Source of the DNA: Kiloniellaceae bacterium
GTDB lineage: Bacteria > Pseudomonadota > Alphaproteobacteria > Kiloniellales > Kiloniellaceae
Assembly (NCBI GenBank): GCA_021776145.1
Contig: JAJFGM010000772.1
Coordinates: 1-22,402 of the forward strand
Direction: 5' to 3'
DNA: 22,402 bases
Position 1 is the stretch's first letter, and each line of letters opens with the position of its first letter. Below the pieces are notes generated by a model, which saw only the letters and a program-made list of their open reading frames with translations, was not told the origin of the DNA and ran no database searches. Shown one piece after another: positions 7,002 through 14,990 of the stretch. A program made the position numbers and the translations under genes.

Positions 7002-7748
7002 GTGACCGGTTTCGATGTTACCTACGGGGGGGCTTTTCTGGCGGGCTTGCTGTCCTTCCTGTCGCCCTGCGTGTTGCCCCTGGTGCCGCCTTATCTGTGT
7101 TTTCTTGGCGGGCTCACAATCGAGGAACTGGCTGGCGAGCAAGCAATCGGCCGCCGCGCCGCAAGTCGGGGCGTACTTCTCGCTGCCCTTGCCTTCGTAC
7201 TTGGTTTCACCACGGTCTTCGTTCTTCTCGGCGCGTCTGCCTCGGCGCTTGGCCAGGTGTTTTCGGATCACCTGGTCCTGTTGTCCAGGGTCGCCGGCGC
7301 AATCATTATCGTCATGGGGCTTCACTTCCTCGGCATCCTGCGATTGAACCTGCTCTACCACGAGGGCCGATTCCATCTGGCCAAACGTCCGGCCGGTCTG
7401 CTTGGCGCCTATCTCGTCGGACTCGCATTTGCCTTTGGCTGGACACCCTGCGTCGGCCCGATTCTGGCCGCCATCCTGTTCGTCGCCGGGGCGGAGGACT
7501 CGGTTGCTCAGGGCGCTCTGCTCCTGACGGTCTATGCCCTTGGAATTGGGCTTCCCTTTTTGGCTGCCGCGATGGCGGCGGGCCCTTTCATGGCGTTCAT
7601 GGCGCATTTCAGGCGTGGCGCGGCCCTAGTCGAGAAGACCATGGGTGCCTTTCTGGTAGTCACCGGGCTGCTGTTTCTAACCGGTGGCATGTCCGATATC
7701 GCCTATTGGCTACTCGAGTCCTTTCCGGAATTGGGGCAAGTGGGGTAA
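7002..7748 (+). CDS. soxV: SoxV, CcdA-type membrane thiol-disulfide transporter
   Basis: This 248-residue protein of the CcdA/DsbD transmembrane family has about six membrane helices and two redox cysteines in SPCVLPLVPPY (Cys23) and GWTPCVGP (Cys150). SoxV moves electrons from cytoplasmic thioredoxin to periplasmic SoxW or SoxS, which reactivate SoxYZ. Translation starts at GTG 7002 with GGGAAGGA about 9 bases upstream. It sits after soxB rather than before soxW as in Paracoccus. A CcdA for cytochrome c maturation would look similar; context favours SoxV. Confidence 0.9.
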   Translation: MTGFDVTYGGAFLAGLLSFLSPCVLPLVPPYLCFLGGLTIEELAGEQAIGRRAASRGVLLAALAFVLGFTTVFVLLGASASALGQVFSDHLVLLSRVAGAIIIVMGLHFLGILRLNLLYHEGRFHLAKRPAGLLGAYLVGLAFAFGWTPCVGPILAAILFVAGAEDSVAQGALLLTVYALGIGLPFLAAAMAAGPFMAFMAHFRRGAALVEKTMGAFLVVTGLLFLTGGMSDIAYWLLESFPELGQVG

Positions 7749-7763
7749 CGATCATATTCAATC

Positions 7764-7791
7764 TTGATATTCTATGTTAACTGAATATGAT
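7764..7791 (+). promoter_or_regulatory. Predicted promoter of the soxCD unit
   Basis: TTGATA (7764-7769) and TATGAT (7786-7791) are separated by 16 bases, identical in both hexamers and spacing to the soxX promoter. It lies about 70 bases before the soxC start. Confidence 0.55.
7767..7788. promoter_or_regulatory. Candidate SoxR operator upstream of soxC
   Basis: ATATTC (7767-7772) and GAATAT (7783-7788) form a perfect 6+6 inverted repeat with a 10-base spacer. A second ATATTC copy lies at 7754-7759, which could make a wider or double site. It overlaps the predicted -35 and -10 elements, consistent with repression. Confidence 0.62.
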
Positions 7792-7858
7792 GGTGAAGGT
7801 GAGTGTCGGTCTTTGAGTTGCTTTCGCTCAATGGCCAGCGTCAGGGGTGGTATCGACC

Positions 7859-9175
7859 ATGATACGCAACAAGAAAAACCCTCCCGTTGTTTCCGGTCCC
7901 AGTGATCAACCGGTCCCCGGTCTGATGGACCGGCGAACTTTGCTGTCGTTTGGCGCGGCGGCGGGCACTGCCGCGGCCGGCCTGCTAGGCGGATCGGCCG
8001 CGCGCGCGGCCAACCCGGATAACCTACCGCCCCATGTTCCGGAGTGGTCGCAAAATCTTGGCGTGGGTGTCGAGGACGCGCCCTACGGCCAGCCATCCGA
8101 GTTCGAATCCGAGGTCGTACGGCGCAATGTGAGCTGGCTTACAGCGACCACCGAATCGTCGGTCAATTTCACTCCGCTGCATGCGCTCGACGGCATCATT
8201 ACGCCGAACGGACTTTGCTTCGAGCGTCACCATGGCGGCGTCGCGATCATCGACCCCGAGGACCATCGTTTTATGATCCATGGTCTGGTCGAGCGACCGC
8301 TGATTTTCACCATGCGAGATCTCAAGCGATTTCCACGCATCAGTCGTTTCTACTTCCTAGAGTGCGCCGCCAATGGCGGCATGGAGTGGCGCGGCGCGCA
8401 GCTCAATTCCTGCCAGTTCGCCCATGGCATGGTGCATTGCGTCCAGTACTCCGGTGTATCGCTGCGGGCGATCCTCGAGTCGGCGGGACTGAAGGCCAAT
8501 GCCAAGTGGCTCTTGGCCGAGGGCGCGGATGCCTCCGGCATGAACCGCACGATCCCGCTGGACAAGGCGCTGGACGATTGCATGATCGCCTTTTCGATGA
8601 ACGGCGAGGCCCTGAGGCCCGAGCAGGGCTATCCGCTGCGCCTCGTTGTGCCCGGCTTCGAGGGCAATATGTGGGTAAAATGGCTGCGTCGGATCGAAGT
8701 CGGGGATCAGCCCTGGCACACCCGCGAGGAGACCTCGAAGTACACTGATTTACTGGCCGACGGCCGAGCGCGGCGATTCACCTGGGCGATGGATGCTAAG
8801 TCGGTCATCACGTCGCCCTGTCCCGAAAATCCGGTGCTGCACAAGGGCCACAACGTGATCACTGGGCTCGCCTGGTCGGGTCGGGGGCGCATCAGGCGTG
8901 TCGATATTTCGATGGATGGCGGCCGCAACTGGACTGCTGCCCGCCTGGAGGCGCCGGTGCTGCCCATGTGCCTGACCCGTTTCTATCATGAGTGGGAGTG
9001 GCGGGGCGACAGCGTGCTCCTGGAAAGCCGGGCGCTGGACGAAACCGGATATGTGCAGCCGACCATCGAAGAATTGCGCAACGTGCGTGGCACGAATTCG
9101 ATCTACCACAACAACCGGATTCAAACCTGGTTGGTCAATGCCAACGGGGAGGTCGAGAATGTTCAGGTCTCCTGA
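7859..9175 (+). CDS. soxC: SoxC, molybdenum-cofactor sulfane dehydrogenase subunit
   Basis: This 438-residue enzyme of the sulfite oxidase family has a Tat signal (MDRRTLLSF at residues 23-31). The molybdenum-ligating cysteine is Cys169 in FLECAANGGMEW. Further family segments are GLVERPLIFTMRDL (142-155) and the C-terminal Mo-co dimerisation domain with VDISMDGGRNWTAARL. With SoxD it oxidises the SoxY-bound sulfane sulfur, releasing six electrons and allowing complete thiosulfate oxidation without sulfur globules. An in-frame GTG exists at 7847, but ATG 7859 has GGGGTGG 8 bases upstream. The end overlaps soxD by 17 bases. Confidence 0.96.
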   Translation: MIRNKKNPPVVSGPSDQPVPGLMDRRTLLSFGAAAGTAAAGLLGGSAARAANPDNLPPHVPEWSQNLGVGVEDAPYGQPSEFESEVVRRNVSWLTATTESSVNFTPLHALDGIITPNGLCFERHHGGVAIIDPEDHRFMIHGLVERPLIFTMRDLKRFPRISRFYFLECAANGGMEWRGAQLNSCQFAHGMVHCVQYSGVSLRAILESAGLKANAKWLLAEGADASGMNRTIPLDKALDDCMIAFSMNGEALRPEQGYPLRLVVPGFEGNMWVKWLRRIEVGDQPWHTREETSKYTDLLADGRARRFTWAMDAKSVITSPCPENPVLHKGHNVITGLAWSGRGRIRRVDISMDGGRNWTAARLEAPVLPMCLTRFYHEWEWRGDSVLLESRALDETGYVQPTIEELRNVRGTNSIYHNNRIQTWLVNANGEVENVQVS

Positions 9176-10268
9176 TGTCGGCCGGGCGACAAGGCGCCGG
9201 CAGTACCGGCATCGTTATCTCCATCGCCTGACGCTGTGCTTTGGTTTGGCGCTAACGGCCGGTTTTGCGAACATAGCTTCCAGCGACGCTGGCCAGGACT
9301 TTGGTCTGGGACGGGTCGCGACGCCGGAAGAAATCGCCGGCTGGGACATCGATATTCGCCCGGACGGCCTGGGCCTGCCGCCGGGGCAGGGTACGGCACT
9401 TGACGGCGAGGAGGTCTACCTGCGGCGCTGTGCGGCCTGCCACGGCGAATTCGGCGAGGGCGTTGGGCGTTATCCGGTCCTGATCGGCGGCGAGGACACG
9501 CTCAAGTCGGATGACCCGGTGAAGACCATCGCCAGCTACTGGCCTTACGTCTCGACCCTGTTCGACTACATCTACCGAGCGATGCCTTTCGGCGAAGCCC
9601 AGACCCTGACGGCTAACGAGGCCTACGGCATCACCGCGTTCCTGCTCAGCGCCAACGACCTGATCGATGATGATACGGAGCTCAATCAGGATAACTTGGC
9701 GACGATCCGACTGCCCAACCAGGATGGATTCATCGCCGACCGCCGGCCGGACACCGCGCAGGTCGTGCCCTGCATGAAGGACTGCAGGGCTTCCGTCGAA
9801 GTGACCAGCCGCGCGCGAGTGCTCGATGTCACGCCAGATCGGGAATCCGGGTCGAGCGCAACCGATCCGAATGGGTCCGATGTCGCGGAAGAAGCAACTA
9901 GCGCGGTGGCGGTGGTTTCCGCCGAAACGGAGGACACTGCCGGTGATCCAACGATGCTGGAGAAGGGCCAGGCGATTTTCAGAAAGTGCAAGTCATGCCA
10001 CCAAGTCGGCAAGGGGGCGAAACACCGGGTCGGCCCGCAACTGAACAACCTGTTCGGCCGTCCGGCTGGCGGCGCGGAGGGGTACAAGTATTCCAAGGCG
10101 ATGAAGGCCAAAGGCGAAGATGGTTTGGTTTGGGATGCTGGAACTCTTGCTGACTTTCTTGCAGCTCCCAAATCCTCGGTTCCCAAGACCAAGATGGCTT
10201 TTCCCGGACTGAAGAAACAGAGCGATCGTGAGGCGATCGCAGCTTATCTCGGGTCCTTCGGGCAATAG
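9159..10268 (+). CDS. soxD: SoxD, diheme cytochrome c subunit of sulfane dehydrogenase
   Basis: This 369-residue secreted cytochrome has two heme domains joined by an acidic Ser/Thr/Ala/Val-rich linker (about residues 225-262). Domain 1 has CAACH (Cys91-His95) and a likely axial Met142 in YRAMPFGE. Domain 2 has CKSCH (Cys277-His281) with Met346 in KTKMAFPG. It accepts electrons from SoxC; the two-heme form resembles that of Paracoccus. The frame is open from 8988 inside soxC, but ATG 9159 has GGGGAGG 6 bases before it and leads into a basic, hydrophobic signal peptide. Overlap with soxC implies coupled translation. Confidence 0.95.
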   Translation: MFRSPDVGRATRRRQYRHRYLHRLTLCFGLALTAGFANIASSDAGQDFGLGRVATPEEIAGWDIDIRPDGLGLPPGQGTALDGEEVYLRRCAACHGEFGEGVGRYPVLIGGEDTLKSDDPVKTIASYWPYVSTLFDYIYRAMPFGEAQTLTANEAYGITAFLLSANDLIDDDTELNQDNLATIRLPNQDGFIADRRPDTAQVVPCMKDCRASVEVTSRARVLDVTPDRESGSSATDPNGSDVAEEATSAVAVVSAETEDTAGDPTMLEKGQAIFRKCKSCHQVGKGAKHRVGPQLNNLFGRPAGGAEGYKYSKAMKAKGEDGLVWDAGTLADFLAAPKSSVPKTKMAFPGLKKQSDREAIAAYLGSFGQ

Positions 10269-10343
10269 CCATGCAATGTCGCGCGGTCGACAGATGCAAG
10301 GGGGACTCCAAGTTGACGGCGTGCGCTCTTGGCAAAGAGGCGA

Positions 10344-10781
10344 ATGACGCCGGCGTCCAGAAATTGGGCCATCCGGACGACCGTTTTGCCCTTTGTGCTG
10401 ACGGCCGCGTCGGCACTGGCGGCTGATGCCCAGCGCGGCGCGCAGGTCTTCAAGAAATGCGCCATTTGTCATGCCAGCGGCAAGGCCGCCGAAGGCCGGA
10501 AGAAGGCTTGCCCGCATCTCAGCGGGCTCTTTGGCCGTCGCGCCGGCAGTGTCGATGGTTTCACCTATTCCAAATCCACGTAGCGGGCTTCGGCAGATGG
10601 ACCTACGTGGTCGGCAGAGACATTGGCTGCCGTCATCGAGAATCCAAAGAACCTCGTCAGTCGGACGCGGATGGGTTTTGGTGGTATGAAATCCCAGCCG
10701 GACCGCCTCGCCGACTTGCGGCGCTTACGGCATTTTTCGAAGGTGTTGAATAAGATTTGCCGGCGCAACCACGCAAACTGA
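10344..10781 (+). pseudogene. Monoheme cytochrome c gene interrupted by an in-frame TAG (SoxE-position)
   Basis: From ATG 10344 the frame encodes a signal peptide, the heme site CAICH (Cys39-His43) and a cytochrome c core to YSKST, then hits TAG at 10581-10583 after 79 residues. Continuing in the same frame past the TAG restores the missing half: W SAETLAAVIENPKNLV, then the axial-methionine segment RTRMGFGGMKSQPDR, ending at TGA 10779-10781. It aligns without gaps to the second heme domain of SoxD around the stop, where TAG takes the place of a lysine codon (AAG to TAG would be one change). The tail is also shorter than the family norm. It is most simply a recent nonsense pseudogene, or a sequencing error. 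Its place before the flavoprotein gene suggests the cytochrome partner of a flavocytochrome c (SoxEF/FccAB). Confidence 0.75.
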
Positions 10782-10793
10782 GGAGGGCTTAGG

Positions 10794-12056
10794 ATGAACA
10801 CGACACGACGGGGATTCCTGGCTGCATCGGGGGCGGCAAGCTTAGCACTCGCAGCCCCGGCGGTCTTGGCACGGGCCCGGCCGCGGGTCGTAGTGGTTGG
10901 TGGCGGTGCAGGCGGTGCGACGGCCGCGCGCTATGTCGCCAAAGACTCCAAGGGTGAAATCGACGTAACCTTGATCGAGCCCACGCGAACCTACTACACC
11001 TGCTTCTTCTCCAACCTCTACATCGGCGGGTTCCGTACGCTCGAATCCATTGGCCACAGCTATGGCCGCCTGGCCGAAGCGGGGGTCAACGTCGTGCACG
11101 ACTGGGCGACCGGCGTCGAGCGCGATGCCAAAACGGTGGCGCTCGCGAGCGGCGGCCAGGTGCCCTATGACCGTCTGATTATCGCCCCGGGAATCGATTT
11201 CAGGTACGAGTCCGTCCCGGGCTACGGCATCAATGCGCAGAGGGCCATGCCGCATGCTTGGAAGGCGGGCTCACAGACCGAGCTTCTGAAGAGCCAAGTC
11301 ATATCCATGAAAGACGGAGGCACCTTCGTCATGCTCCCGCCACCCAACCCCTATAGGTGCCCGCCCGGCCCCTATGAAAGGGTTTCCATGGTCGCGCACT
11401 ATCTGAAGCAAAATAATCCGCGCGCCAAGATCATTGTTCTCGATAGCAAGGAAAAATTCTCAAAACAGGCCCTCTTCGAGGAAGGCTGGCAAAAGCACTA
11501 CCCGGACATGATCGAATGGATTCCAGTGTCGATTTCTGGTGGCGTTTCCCAAGTCGATCCGGCGGCCATGGAATTGGAAACCCAACTGGAGACCTTCAAA
11601 GCAGACGTTGCCAACGTCATTCCCGCTCAGAAAGCAGGCCGAATTGCCGAGCTTGCCGGCCTTGCCAATGAGACCGGCTTCTGCCCGATAGTGCCGGCCA
11701 CGATGCAAAGCCAGCTCGACGAGTCCATCCATGTCGTCGGCGATGCCTCGATCGCCGGCGACATGCCGAAATCCGGATTCTCGGCCAATAGCCAGGCCAA
11801 AACCGCAGCCATTGCGGCGCGCAGCGCGCTGACAGGGTCGAAGACGTATCCGGCGCGTTTTGCCAGTACCTGTTGGAGTCTCATTGCCACCGACGACGGT
11901 GTGAAGGTCGGCGCGCGCTACGAGGTGACGGACGGAAAGATCGCCAAGACTGAGGGCTTCATTAGCAATACCGGTGCGGACGCCGCGCTGCGCAAGCAGA
12001 CCTATGAAGAGTCCCTTGGTTGGTACGCCGGTATCACCAAGGATATGTTCGGCTAG
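10794..12056 (+). CDS. soxF: SoxF/FccB-type sulfide dehydrogenase flavoprotein
   Basis: This 420-residue Tat-exported flavoprotein (TTRRGFLAAS at residues 3-12) has an FAD-binding Rossmann motif VVVVGGGAGGATAARYV (32-48). Cys70 in YYTCFFSN matches the position where flavocytochrome c binds FAD covalently. The redox disulfide pair is probably Cys189 (NPYRCPPGPYER) and Cys360 (FASTCWSL). The enzyme oxidises sulfide in the periplasm and normally passes electrons to a cytochrome c subunit; that partner gene just upstream carries a stop codon. ATG 10794 has GGAGGG upstream. It is followed by soxW after 66 bases. Confidence 0.93.
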   Translation: MNTTRRGFLAASGAASLALAAPAVLARARPRVVVVGGGAGGATAARYVAKDSKGEIDVTLIEPTRTYYTCFFSNLYIGGFRTLESIGHSYGRLAEAGVNVVHDWATGVERDAKTVALASGGQVPYDRLIIAPGIDFRYESVPGYGINAQRAMPHAWKAGSQTELLKSQVISMKDGGTFVMLPPPNPYRCPPGPYERVSMVAHYLKQNNPRAKIIVLDSKEKFSKQALFEEGWQKHYPDMIEWIPVSISGGVSQVDPAAMELETQLETFKADVANVIPAQKAGRIAELAGLANETGFCPIVPATMQSQLDESIHVVGDASIAGDMPKSGFSANSQAKTAAIAARSALTGSKTYPARFASTCWSLIATDDGVKVGARYEVTDGKIAKTEGFISNTGADAALRKQTYEESLGWYAGITKDMFG

Positions 12057-12122
12057 GTGCATCACACTTAGGTACAGTCAGGGCCGTTCCGGCCTGCTGA
12101 TATTGGGGGAGGATCGAATCAG

Positions 12123-12755
12123 ATGATCACTGCTCGACGAGTTATCATGGTCGCTGCGGTCACCATAGCACTTCTTGCGGTCGCGGGCGCGGCGGGAGTC
12201 GGTCGGGCGGCGGGGGATGAGGAGCCGATTCTCGGAGACAACGGGCTCCATACACAGCCCTGGTTTCTGGAGTCCTTTCTGGAACTGACCGACGACCTGG
12301 CGGAGGCGAAGAGCGAGGACAAGCACTTTGCCATTGTTTGGGAACAGCGCGGTTGTCCCTACTGCCGCGAGATGCACAGGGTCAACTTCGCGGACGAGCG
12401 CATCAAGAGCTTCGTTACGTCGAACTTCGTCGTGCTCCAGCTTGACCTCTGGGGCTCGCGCACGGTGACGGATTTCGACGGCGAGGAGTTGGAGGAACGC
12501 TACCTCGCGCGCAAGTGGGGCATCAACTTCACGCCAACCATTATGTTCTTCCCCGACGACCAAGGCATGGTCGCGGGCAAGGACGGCAAGGCGGCCGAAG
12601 TGGCCCGTATGCCGGGTTACTTCAAGCCCTTCCACTTCCATGCCATGTTCGAATACGTCCGCGGCCGCAACTACCAGGAGATGGGCTTCCAGAAGTTTCT
12701 TCAAGCGAAGTTCGCCGAGCTGGAAGCCCAGGGGATCACGCCAGACGTCTGGTAG
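12123..12755 (+). CDS. soxW: SoxW, periplasmic thioredoxin
   Basis: This 210-residue exported thioredoxin-fold protein has a signal peptide of about 30 residues, the active-site motif CPYC (Cys78, Cys81) in EQRGCPYCREMH, and the cis-proline loop NFTPTIMFF. It resembles SoxW, which receives electrons from SoxV and reduces SoxYZ. GGGGGAGGA lies 9 bases before ATG 12123. It is the last plus-strand sox gene and converges with the SoxH-like gene, only 6 bases apart. Having both SoxS and SoxW gives two periplasmic outputs for the SoxV electron route. Confidence 0.9.
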   Translation: MITARRVIMVAAVTIALLAVAGAAGVGRAAGDEEPILGDNGLHTQPWFLESFLELTDDLAEAKSEDKHFAIVWEQRGCPYCREMHRVNFADERIKSFVTSNFVVLQLDLWGSRTVTDFDGEELEERYLARKWGINFTPTIMFFPDDQGMVAGKDGKAAEVARMPGYFKPFHFHAMFEYVRGRNYQEMGFQKFLQAKFAELEAQGITPDVW

Positions 12756-12761
12756 GAGGTC

Positions 12762-13727
12762 TCACTCGAACTCCATTTCGACATAGACCCGCCCGGCGTT
12801 GCGCTTCGCGAGGAATTCGAAAGTATCGAGTTCGGCGTAGGGCGACTGGTCGATTTCGTAGGCTTCCTTAAGGCTGCCGCCGGCATCCAACAGGGCCCGC
12901 ACCCTTTCGCGCAGATAAATTAGGTAACCCCGGGTATAGCGGTCGACCGTTGCCATGTCCGTCGGCCCACCATGGCCGGGAATAATGATGGCATCGGCGG
13001 CAAGCTCGGCGAAGGCCTCGAAGGATTCCAGCCAGCCGGCCGTGTCGGTCTCCTCGAAAAGCGGCAGCAGGCGCTCGTGAAACGCCATGTCACCGGCTAT
13101 GATGACATTGCGCTCGGGCAGCCAGACCGAGATATCTCCTTCGGAGTGGGCCGGGCCGAAGGCCATCAACTCGGCTGTGACTCCCCCCAGATCCAGGGAC
13201 AGGCGATCGGCGAAGGTCTCGTTGACCATGACCACCTCGGTGCCACGCGCCTTTTCCTTGTTGATCTTCTTCATGCGCTCCAGTATATCCCAGGCATCCT
13301 CGGCCCAGACGGCTGCGGCGTCCTCGTGCGCGATGATCCTAGCGCCCTGGTCCTGCCAATAGCCGTTGCCCAGCATCGCATGGCCTTGGCCGTTCTCGTC
13401 GACCACGGCGATGACGGGCTTGTCGGTGATTTGTCTAATTTCCCGATGCAGGGCCTCGGCCAGGATGTAGGCGCCTCCGGCGTTCACCACCAACACCCCG
13501 TTATCGCCAATGACGAAGGAAAGGTTGTTGTTGTGGCCGCTGTTTTCGTAGGTCGGCGGTTGTGTCGCACCGATGGCCGACCAGACTCCGGGAGCAACCT
13601 CGACCGGCTTGGAGTAAAGCGGCGAGCCGGGATACTTGTCTGGGCTATCGTCCGCGCGGAGGGGCAGGGGTGCCAGCAGATGTCCAATCAGAAAGGCAGC
13701 GGTTGGTATCGAGAGAGTCTGTTCCAT
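12762..13727 (-). CDS. SoxH-like metallo-beta-lactamase-fold protein with altered metal motif
   Basis: This 321-residue secreted protein (signal peptide about residues 1-25) has the metallo-beta-lactamase fold: the strand-rich NNNLSFVIGDNGVLVVNAG (about 66-84), GPAHSEGD (His194), IIAGDMAF (Asp213) and IIPGHGGPTD (His252). The usual HxHxDH motif is replaced by ENGQGH (111-116), so only its last histidine remains. Three normal metal ligands are thus missing, and a classic dinuclear zinc site is unlikely; a mononuclear site or a non-hydrolytic role is possible. SoxH-type proteins of this fold accompany sox clusters, and a candidate SoxR site lies before its start. The ATG at 13727 has only a weak ribosome site (GGAA). 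Confidence 0.8.
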   Translation of the reverse strand: MEQTLSIPTAAFLIGHLLAPLPLRADDSPDKYPGSPLYSKPVEVAPGVWSAIGATQPPTYENSGHNNNLSFVIGDNGVLVVNAGGAYILAEALHREIRQITDKPVIAVVDENGQGHAMLGNGYWQDQGARIIAHEDAAAVWAEDAWDILERMKKINKEKARGTEVVMVNETFADRLSLDLGGVTAELMAFGPAHSEGDISVWLPERNVIIAGDMAFHERLLPLFEETDTAGWLESFEAFAELAADAIIIPGHGGPTDMATVDRYTRGYLIYLRERVRALLDAGGSLKEAYEIDQSPYAELDTFEFLAKRNAGRVYVEMEFE

Positions 13728-13994
13728 AGCGCGAGGTTCCGGGTGCCTTGTTGCGAAAATGTCAGCCGCAATAATAGCTTAACACATTCGAATATTATAT
13801 AATGATCGCCACTCCGGACCAAGGCCGAAGTGGGTTGCCTCGGCGGTCCCGTGGTGCGATTGGCGAACCGCCAGAGCAGTCCGCGTTTGTGTGGAATCAT
13901 CGTTAGAGATCCAAAGCGGCGGTGCGAAGAGGCTGGAGTGGCCAGCGGGCGCAATCGCGTCTCTTGGCGCTGTCCAGCGATCGCGCCGGCGAAC
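13728..13994. other. Intergenic stretch between iolG and the SoxH-like gene
   Basis: Apart from the AT-rich operator-like region near 13784-13805, this 267-base stretch shows no credible gene. GGCGGT and ACCGCC arms (about 13840-13873) could form a loose hairpin, but no T run follows, so I do not call a terminator for the iol operon. Confidence 0.4.
13784..13805. promoter_or_regulatory. Candidate SoxR operator upstream of the SoxH-like gene
   Basis: The plus strand reads ACATTC-N10-TAATGA, with one strong half-site (identical to that before soxX) and one degraded half-site. ATTCGAAT (13786-13793) is also palindromic. It lies in an AT-rich island 57-78 bases upstream of the minus-strand start, suggesting that this gene joins the sox regulon. 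Confidence 0.42.
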
Positions 13995-14990
13995 TCACAA
14001 AGCCGGGATTTTGACCGGCTGGCCGGATTTCAGCGACAGCGCCGCCTGATCCGCGAGCAACAACGCGGCCAAGCCGTCGGGACCGCCGGGGCTTGGCGGC
14101 GTGCCGGAGACCAGGCAATCGACGAAATGGGCCAGCTCGGCCTTGAAGGCGGCGTCGTAACGTTCCAGGAAAAATGGTTCCGCAGGGTCGCGGCGGAAAC
14201 CCTCGGCTCCAGCTACCTCGACTGTTGTGGGCCGCACGTTGTCGGCGCGTGCCATACCGAGCGCGCCGTGACATTCGATGCGCTGGTCGTAGCCGTAGGC
14301 GGCGCGCCGCGAGGTGGTGATTTGGGCAAGCCGGCCCGAGGCCAGGCGCAGGGAGACGATGGCGCTGTCGACATCGCCTATGGCCCCGATTGCCGGATCG
14401 ATCAGGTTGGCGGCCATGGCATAGAGTTCCACCGGCTCCTCGCCACTCAACCAGCGCAGCATGTCGAAATCATGGATCATCATGTCACGGAAAAGGCCAC
14501 CGCTGCCGCGCAGAAATTCCAGCGACGGCGGTGCCGGATCGCGACTGACGATCGACAGGGATTCCAGCTCGCCAATAGCACCGGCCTCGAGGCGCGCTTT
14601 CAGGGCGCGAAAGTGGATGTCGAAACGGCGGTTGAACCCGATCGCCAGGGGCACGCCGCAGTGCTCCGCGACCGCCACCGCCTGGCGGGCGCGGGCGAGG
14701 TCGAGGTCGATTGGTTTTTCGCAGAGGACCGCCTTGCCGGCGCGGGCGGCGCGCTCGATAAAGCCGGCGTGACTCTCGGTCGAACTGGCGATCAGGATGG
14801 CCTCGATGTCCCTGTCCGCGAACACCGCTTCGACCGAACGTGGCGGCGTCGCATGCTGGCTTGCAAGGTCTTCGGCGGCCGTGGTGTTGGCGTCGGCGAC
14901 GGCGGCGAAGTCGACCCTGGGATCTGCCGCCAGGTTTTCGGCGTGCAGGCGGCCGATGCGGCCGGCCCCAATCAGCGCGATGCTCACCAT
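13995..14990 (-). CDS. iolG: IolG, myo-inositol 2-dehydrogenase
   Basis: This 331-residue Gfo/Idh/MocA-family oxidoreductase has an NAD-binding motif IALIGAGRIGRLHAEN (4-19), the catalytic lysine motif CEKPID (Lys92) and the catalytic HDFDM segment (His173, Asp176). It oxidises myo-inositol to 2-keto-myo-inositol (scyllo-inosose) with NAD+. Its ATG shares one base with the stop of iolE (TAATG), so the two are translationally coupled. Length and motifs fit IolG well, although a scyllo-inositol dehydrogenase would look similar. Confidence 0.92.
   Translation of the reverse strand: MVSIALIGAGRIGRLHAENLAADPRVDFAAVADANTTAAEDLASQHATPPRSVEAVFADRDIEAILIASSTESHAGFIERAARAGKAVLCEKPIDLDLARARQAVAVAEHCGVPLAIGFNRRFDIHFRALKARLEAGAIGELESLSIVSRDPAPPSLEFLRGSGGLFRDMMIHDFDMLRWLSGEEPVELYAMAANLIDPAIGAIGDVDSAIVSLRLASGRLAQITTSRRAAYGYDQRIECHGALGMARADNVRPTTVEVAGAEGFRRDPAEPFFLERYDAAFKAELAHFVDCLVSGTPPSPGGPDGLAALLLADQAALSLKSGQPVKIPAL

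Noticed and set aside
8988..9158. SoxD N-terminal extension inside soxC
   Set aside because: ATG 9159 has a strong ribosome site and leads straight into a signal peptide; the extension overlaps soxC coding sequence and has no homology I recognise.
10581..10583. TAG as a recoded pyrrolysine codon
   Set aside because: Amber pyrrolysine decoding is not expected in alphaproteobacteria, no pyl genes are visible, and a lysine codon one base away is the simple explanation.
12057..12122. Hairpin GGCCG-TTC-CGGCC as a terminator between soxF and soxW
   Set aside because: The stem is only five base pairs with no T run, and soxW seems to continue the same transcript.
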